From Georgenia faecalis (lineage in GTDB: Bacteria > Actinomycetota > Actinomycetes > Actinomycetales > Actinomycetaceae), in NCBI RefSeq assembly GCF_003710105.1, contig NZ_CP033325.1, positions 2,046,001 to 2,110,000 of the forward strand: 64,000 nucleotides of DNA, read 5' to 3'. Of the stretch, positions 61,218-64,000 are shown piece by piece; positions within the stretch are counted from its first letter, which is position 1, and each line of letters starts with the position of its first letter. The position numbers and the translations under genes are program-made. The notes under the pieces were generated by a model. That model ran no database searches. It saw only the letters and a list, made by a program, of their open reading frames with translations, and was not told the DNA's origin.

Positions 61218-62774
61218 ATGCGCGCCACGCGAGCGGGCGCCGAGCTGGCCGGGTTGGCCGCCGGCGCGGCGACGCTCGGCGTCGCGGAGCTGCTCACCGG
61301 CCTGCTCACCCGCGTCACCTCGGTGGAGGGGACGCCCTCGCCGCTGCTCGCGGTGGCCGACGCCTTCGTCGACCTCACCCCGGCGTGGTTGAAGGACTTC
61401 GCCGTCGCGACGTTCGGGACGGCGGACAAGACCGCCCTGCTCGTCGGCATGGGCCTCGTCCTCCTCGCCGCGTGTGCGGGTATCGGCCTTCTCGCCCGGC
61501 GGCTGCTCGCGGCGGGGCTGGTGACGTTCGCGCTGCTCGGCGTCGTCGGGGTGGCGGCCGTGCTCAGCCGGCCGGGCGCCACGGCGACGGACGTGGTGCC
61601 GACGGTGGTGGGCGTCGTCGTCGGCGTGCTCGTCCTCGCCTGGTTCAACCGCGACGTCACGACGACGACGGCGGGCGTCGAGACGCCGGGCGACCTCTCC
61701 CGCCGCTCGGTGCTCGTCGGCGCCGGGTCGCTCACCGTGGTGGGACTGCTCGGCGTCCTCGCCGGGCGGGTCCTCAGCGGCGCCGGCGAGGCGGTGCGCG
61801 CCGCCCGGGACGCGTTCGTCGTGCCTCGGGTCGCCGCCCCGGTGACCGTGCCCGCGGCGGCGGACCAGGGCGTGCCCGGCCAGACGACCTACCGCACCCC
61901 GAACGACGACTTCTACCGGATCGACACCGCGGTCACCGTCCCGCAGGTGGACCCGGGCACGTGGCGGCTGCGGGTGCACGGGCTCGTGGAGCAGGAGGTC
62001 GAGATCGACATGGCCGAGCTGCTCGCCCAGCCCATGGTCGAGGCACTCGTGACGCTCACCTGCGTGTCGAACTACGTGGGCGGCGACCTCGCCGGCAACG
62101 CCGTGTGGACCGGCTGGCCGGTCCGGGAGCTCCTCGCCCGGGCCCGCCCGCTGCCCGAGGCGGACATGGTGCTCTCCACCAGCGCCGACGGCTGGACGGC
62201 CGGCACCCCGCTCGAGGTGCTCACCGACGAGCGCAACTCCCTGCTGGCCGTCGGGATGAACGGCGAGCCGCTGCCCGAGCAGCACGGCTTCCCGGTGCGG
62301 ATGGTCGTGCCCGGGCTGTACGGCTACGTGTCCGCGACGAAGTGGGTCGTCGACCTCAACGTCACCCGCTTCGCGCAGGACGAGGGCTACTGGACCCCGC
62401 GCGGCTGGTCCGCGCGCGGGCCGATCAAGACGGCGTCCCGCATCGACGTGCCCCGACGCGGGCCGATCGACGCGGGGCCGACCGTCGTCGCCGGTGTCGC
62501 GTGGGCGCAGCACCGTGGCGTCAGGGCCGTGCAGGTGCGCGTGGACGACGGCGAGTGGCAGGAGGCGACGCTGGCCGCCGAGCCGACGGTCGACTCGTGG
62601 CGGATGTGGATGTTCGAGTGGGACGCCGACCCCGGGGAGCACACGCTCACCGTCCGGGCGACGGACGGCGACGGCGAGATCCAGACCGACCGGTTGGCGC
62701 CCCCCGCGCCGGACGGGTCGAGCGGGTGGCACTCCAGAGACGTCGAGGTTCGGCGGCGCCGATCGGAGTCTTAG
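61218..62774 (+). CDS. Membrane-anchored molybdopterin oxidoreductase (SUOX-like)
   Basis: 518-aa protein. An N-terminal membrane part has four or five helices (to about 200), with an RR-containing turn (LSRRSVLVGAG, about 160-170). An exoplasmic SUOX-type molybdopterin domain follows (about 215-410), whose molybdenum-binding Cys is in TLTCVSNYVGG. A C-terminal Mo-co dimerisation domain (about 415-510) contains VAWAQHRGVRAVQVRVDDG. It probably oxidises or reduces small sulfur or nitrogen oxides; substrate unknown. ATG 61218 overlaps the stop of a three-codon mini-ORF at 61207-61218 that carries the GGAGG site, suggesting coupled start. A b561-type cytochrome at 4695 may be of the partner type. 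Confidence 0.87.
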   Translation: MRATRAGAELAGLAAGAATLGVAELLTGLLTRVTSVEGTPSPLLAVADAFVDLTPAWLKDFAVATFGTADKTALLVGMGLVLLAACAGIGLLARRLLAAGLVTFALLGVVGVAAVLSRPGATATDVVPTVVGVVVGVLVLAWFNRDVTTTTAGVETPGDLSRRSVLVGAGSLTVVGLLGVLAGRVLSGAGEAVRAARDAFVVPRVAAPVTVPAAADQGVPGQTTYRTPNDDFYRIDTAVTVPQVDPGTWRLRVHGLVEQEVEIDMAELLAQPMVEALVTLTCVSNYVGGDLAGNAVWTGWPVRELLARARPLPEADMVLSTSADGWTAGTPLEVLTDERNSLLAVGMNGEPLPEQHGFPVRMVVPGLYGYVSATKWVVDLNVTRFAQDEGYWTPRGWSARGPIKTASRIDVPRRGPIDAGPTVVAGVAWAQHRGVRAVQVRVDDGEWQEATLAAEPTVDSWRMWMFEWDADPGEHTLTVRATDGDGEIQTDRLAPPAPDGSSGWHSRDVEVRRRRSES

Positions 62775-62825
62775 CGAATCCGATCCTGCCTTCCCGGCCG
62801 GCGCGCTCGGGGGCACCATGGCCGG

Positions 62826-64000
62826 ATGGAGAGCCTGCCGCTGCGGTCGGCGCGTGGCCGCTGGGTGGTGCTCGCCGCGACGCTCGCGTCGGCGATTGCC
62901 TTCCTCGACGGCAGCGTCGTCAACGTCGCGCTGCGACCGATCGCGCTCGACCTCGACGCGACGCTCGTGGACCTGCAGTGGGTGGTCAACGCGTACATGC
63001 TCACCCTCGCCTCCCTCATCCTCGTGGGCGGCTCCCTCGGTGACCGGCGCGGCCGCAGGCGCGTCTTCGTCGTCGGGATCGCCTGGTTCGGCGCCGCGTC
63101 GGTCGCCTGCGGGCTCGCGCAGGGGGTCGAGCAGCTCGTCGTCGCCCGCGGGCTGCAGGGCATCGGCGCGGCCTTGCTGGCACCGGGCAGCCTCGCCCTC
63201 ATCCAGTCCCTCATCGCCGCGGAGGACCGCGCCCGCGCCATCGGCTACTGGTCGGCGTGGTCCGGCGTGGCCGGCGCCGTCGGGCCGCTGCTCGGCGGTT
63301 GGCTGGTGGAGGCGCTCTCGTGGCGGTGGGTGTTCTTCATCAACGTGCCGGTGGCCGCCGCCGTCATCGCGATCGCGCTGCGGCGGGTGCCCGAGTCGAG
63401 GCCGGCGGCCGGGCAGGGGCGCTTCGACGTGCCCGGTGCGGCGCTGGGCGTCGTCGCGCTCGGCGGGATCACCGTCGCCCTCATCCAGGGGCTGTGGCCG
63501 GCGGCGGTCGTCGGGGCGGTGGCCGCGGTGGCCTTCGTCGTCGTCGAGGCCCGCACGCCGCATCCCATGGTCCCGTTGGGGATCTTCGCCGACCGGACGT
63601 TCTCGGTGGTCAACGTCGCGACCTTCCTCATCTACGCGGCGCTCGGCGCGGTGACGTTCTTCCTCGTGCTCCAGCTCCAGGTGGTCGCGGGGTACGGGCC
63701 GCTCGCCGCCGGCGCCGCGACCATCCCGTTCACGCTGCTCCTGCTCGTCTTCTCCCCGCGCGTGGGCACCCTCCTCGACCGCACCGGCCCGCGGCCGCTC
63801 ATGGCGCTCGGCCCGGCCCTCGCCGCCGTCGGGGTCGCGCTCCTCGCCGGCATCCCCGACGACGCCTCCTACCTCACCGACGTCCTGCCCGGCGTCCTCG
63901 CCTTCGGTGCGGGCATCACGCTGCTCGTCACCCCGCTGACCGCCACCGTCCTCGCCGCCGCGCCCGCCGAGCACGTCGGCCTGGCGAGCGGCGTCAACAA
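62826..64000 (+). CDS. MFS multidrug transporter, DHA2 family (truncated by window end)
   Basis: At least 391 codons of a 14-helix exporter. Characteristic motifs are AFLDGSVVNVALRPIALDL in helix 1, LGDRRGRRRVFVVGIAWFG in loop 2-3, and AWSGVAGAVGPLLGGWLVE (motif C). ATG 62826 starts MESLPLRSARGRWVV. The gene runs off the right edge, so the last helices are not seen. It follows the molybdopterin oxidoreductase by 51 bp on the same strand but need not share its function. Confidence 0.9.
   Translation, partial: MESLPLRSARGRWVVLAATLASAIAFLDGSVVNVALRPIALDLDATLVDLQWVVNAYMLTLASLILVGGSLGDRRGRRRVFVVGIAWFGAASVACGLAQGVEQLVVARGLQGIGAALLAPGSLALIQSLIAAEDRARAIGYWSAWSGVAGAVGPLLGGWLVEALSWRWVFFINVPVAAAVIAIALRRVPESRPAAGQGRFDVPGAALGVVALGGITVALIQGLWPAAVVGAVAAVAFVVVEARTPHPMVPLGIFADRTFSVVNVATFLIYAALGAVTFFLVLQLQVVAGYGPLAAGAATIPFTLLLLVFSPRVGTLLDRTGPRPLMALGPALAAVGVALLAGIPDDASYLTDVLPGVLAFGAGITLLVTPLTATVLAAAPAEHVGLASGVN

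Noticed and set aside
61062-63974. 970-aa minus-strand frame opposite the oxidoreductase and MFS genes
   Set aside because: Antisense shadow; the two plus-strand genes have strong family motifs.

Overview
The window is GC-rich, densely packed DNA from an actinobacterium, most likely a soil or plant-litter member of the Micrococcales (Cellulomonas/Georgenia-like; this placement is inference). The signs are strong G/C at third codon positions, many GTG starts, a DUF222-type HNH endonuclease, a mycothiol-type DinB protein, and large secreted, modular glycoside hydrolases. No rRNA, tRNA, CRISPR array or insertion sequence was seen.

Layout. 0.1-3.8 kb: a four-gene osmoprotectant (betaine/choline-type) ABC importer with a translationally coupled DinB protein. 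3.85-5.6 kb: a CueP-type copper-binding lipoprotein, divergent from a b561-type membrane cytochrome. 5.7-13 kb: a minus-strand operon of GH38 alpha-mannosidase, SGNH hydrolase and ROK repressor, divergent from a sortase-anchored DUF4185 protein. 13.1-13.6 kb: a 19-bp tandem repeat array with three perfect hairpins, lying between convergent genes. 13.6-19.3 kb: asparaginase, a TM0106-type nuclease/helicase and a double-length AsnC/Lrp regulator. 19.6-33.5 kb: the most interesting block. Three secreted LamG/GH43-type proteins lie directly downstream of a three-gene set (WxL-like secreted protein, DUF916-like membrane-anchored protein, small LPXTG protein). That set has the make-up of the csc/WxL cell-surface complexes of Firmicutes, and both groups carry the same LacI-type operator upstream (30549 and 33481). 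33.6-37.8 kb: MFS transporter, ketosteroid-dehydrogenase-like flavoprotein and SDR. 38-57.9 kb: mostly single housekeeping or accessory genes (MFS exporters, dehydrogenases, NHLRC2-like protein, PPK2, UvrA-like ATPase, PEP mutase-like enzyme). 58.0-60.9 kb: a lower-GC defence island holding a fused DUF262-DUF1524-alkyltransferase-like protein and a frameshifted small downstream gene. 61.2-64.0 kb: a molybdopterin oxidoreductase and a truncated MFS gene.

How it may work together. The 19.6-33.5 kb block reads as a polysaccharide-degrading surface assembly. LamG/GH43 enzymes attack arabinose- or galactose-containing plant glycans, and the WxL/DUF916/LPXTG trio may display or retain enzymes at the wall under one LacI-family regulator encoded elsewhere. 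The 5.7-13 kb block is a second glycan locus. Because DUF4185 includes endo-D-arabinanases (GH183), its pairing with an alpha-mannosidase raises the idea of arabinomannan or mannan turnover. The sortase, LacI regulator and sugar transporters these loci need are not in the window.
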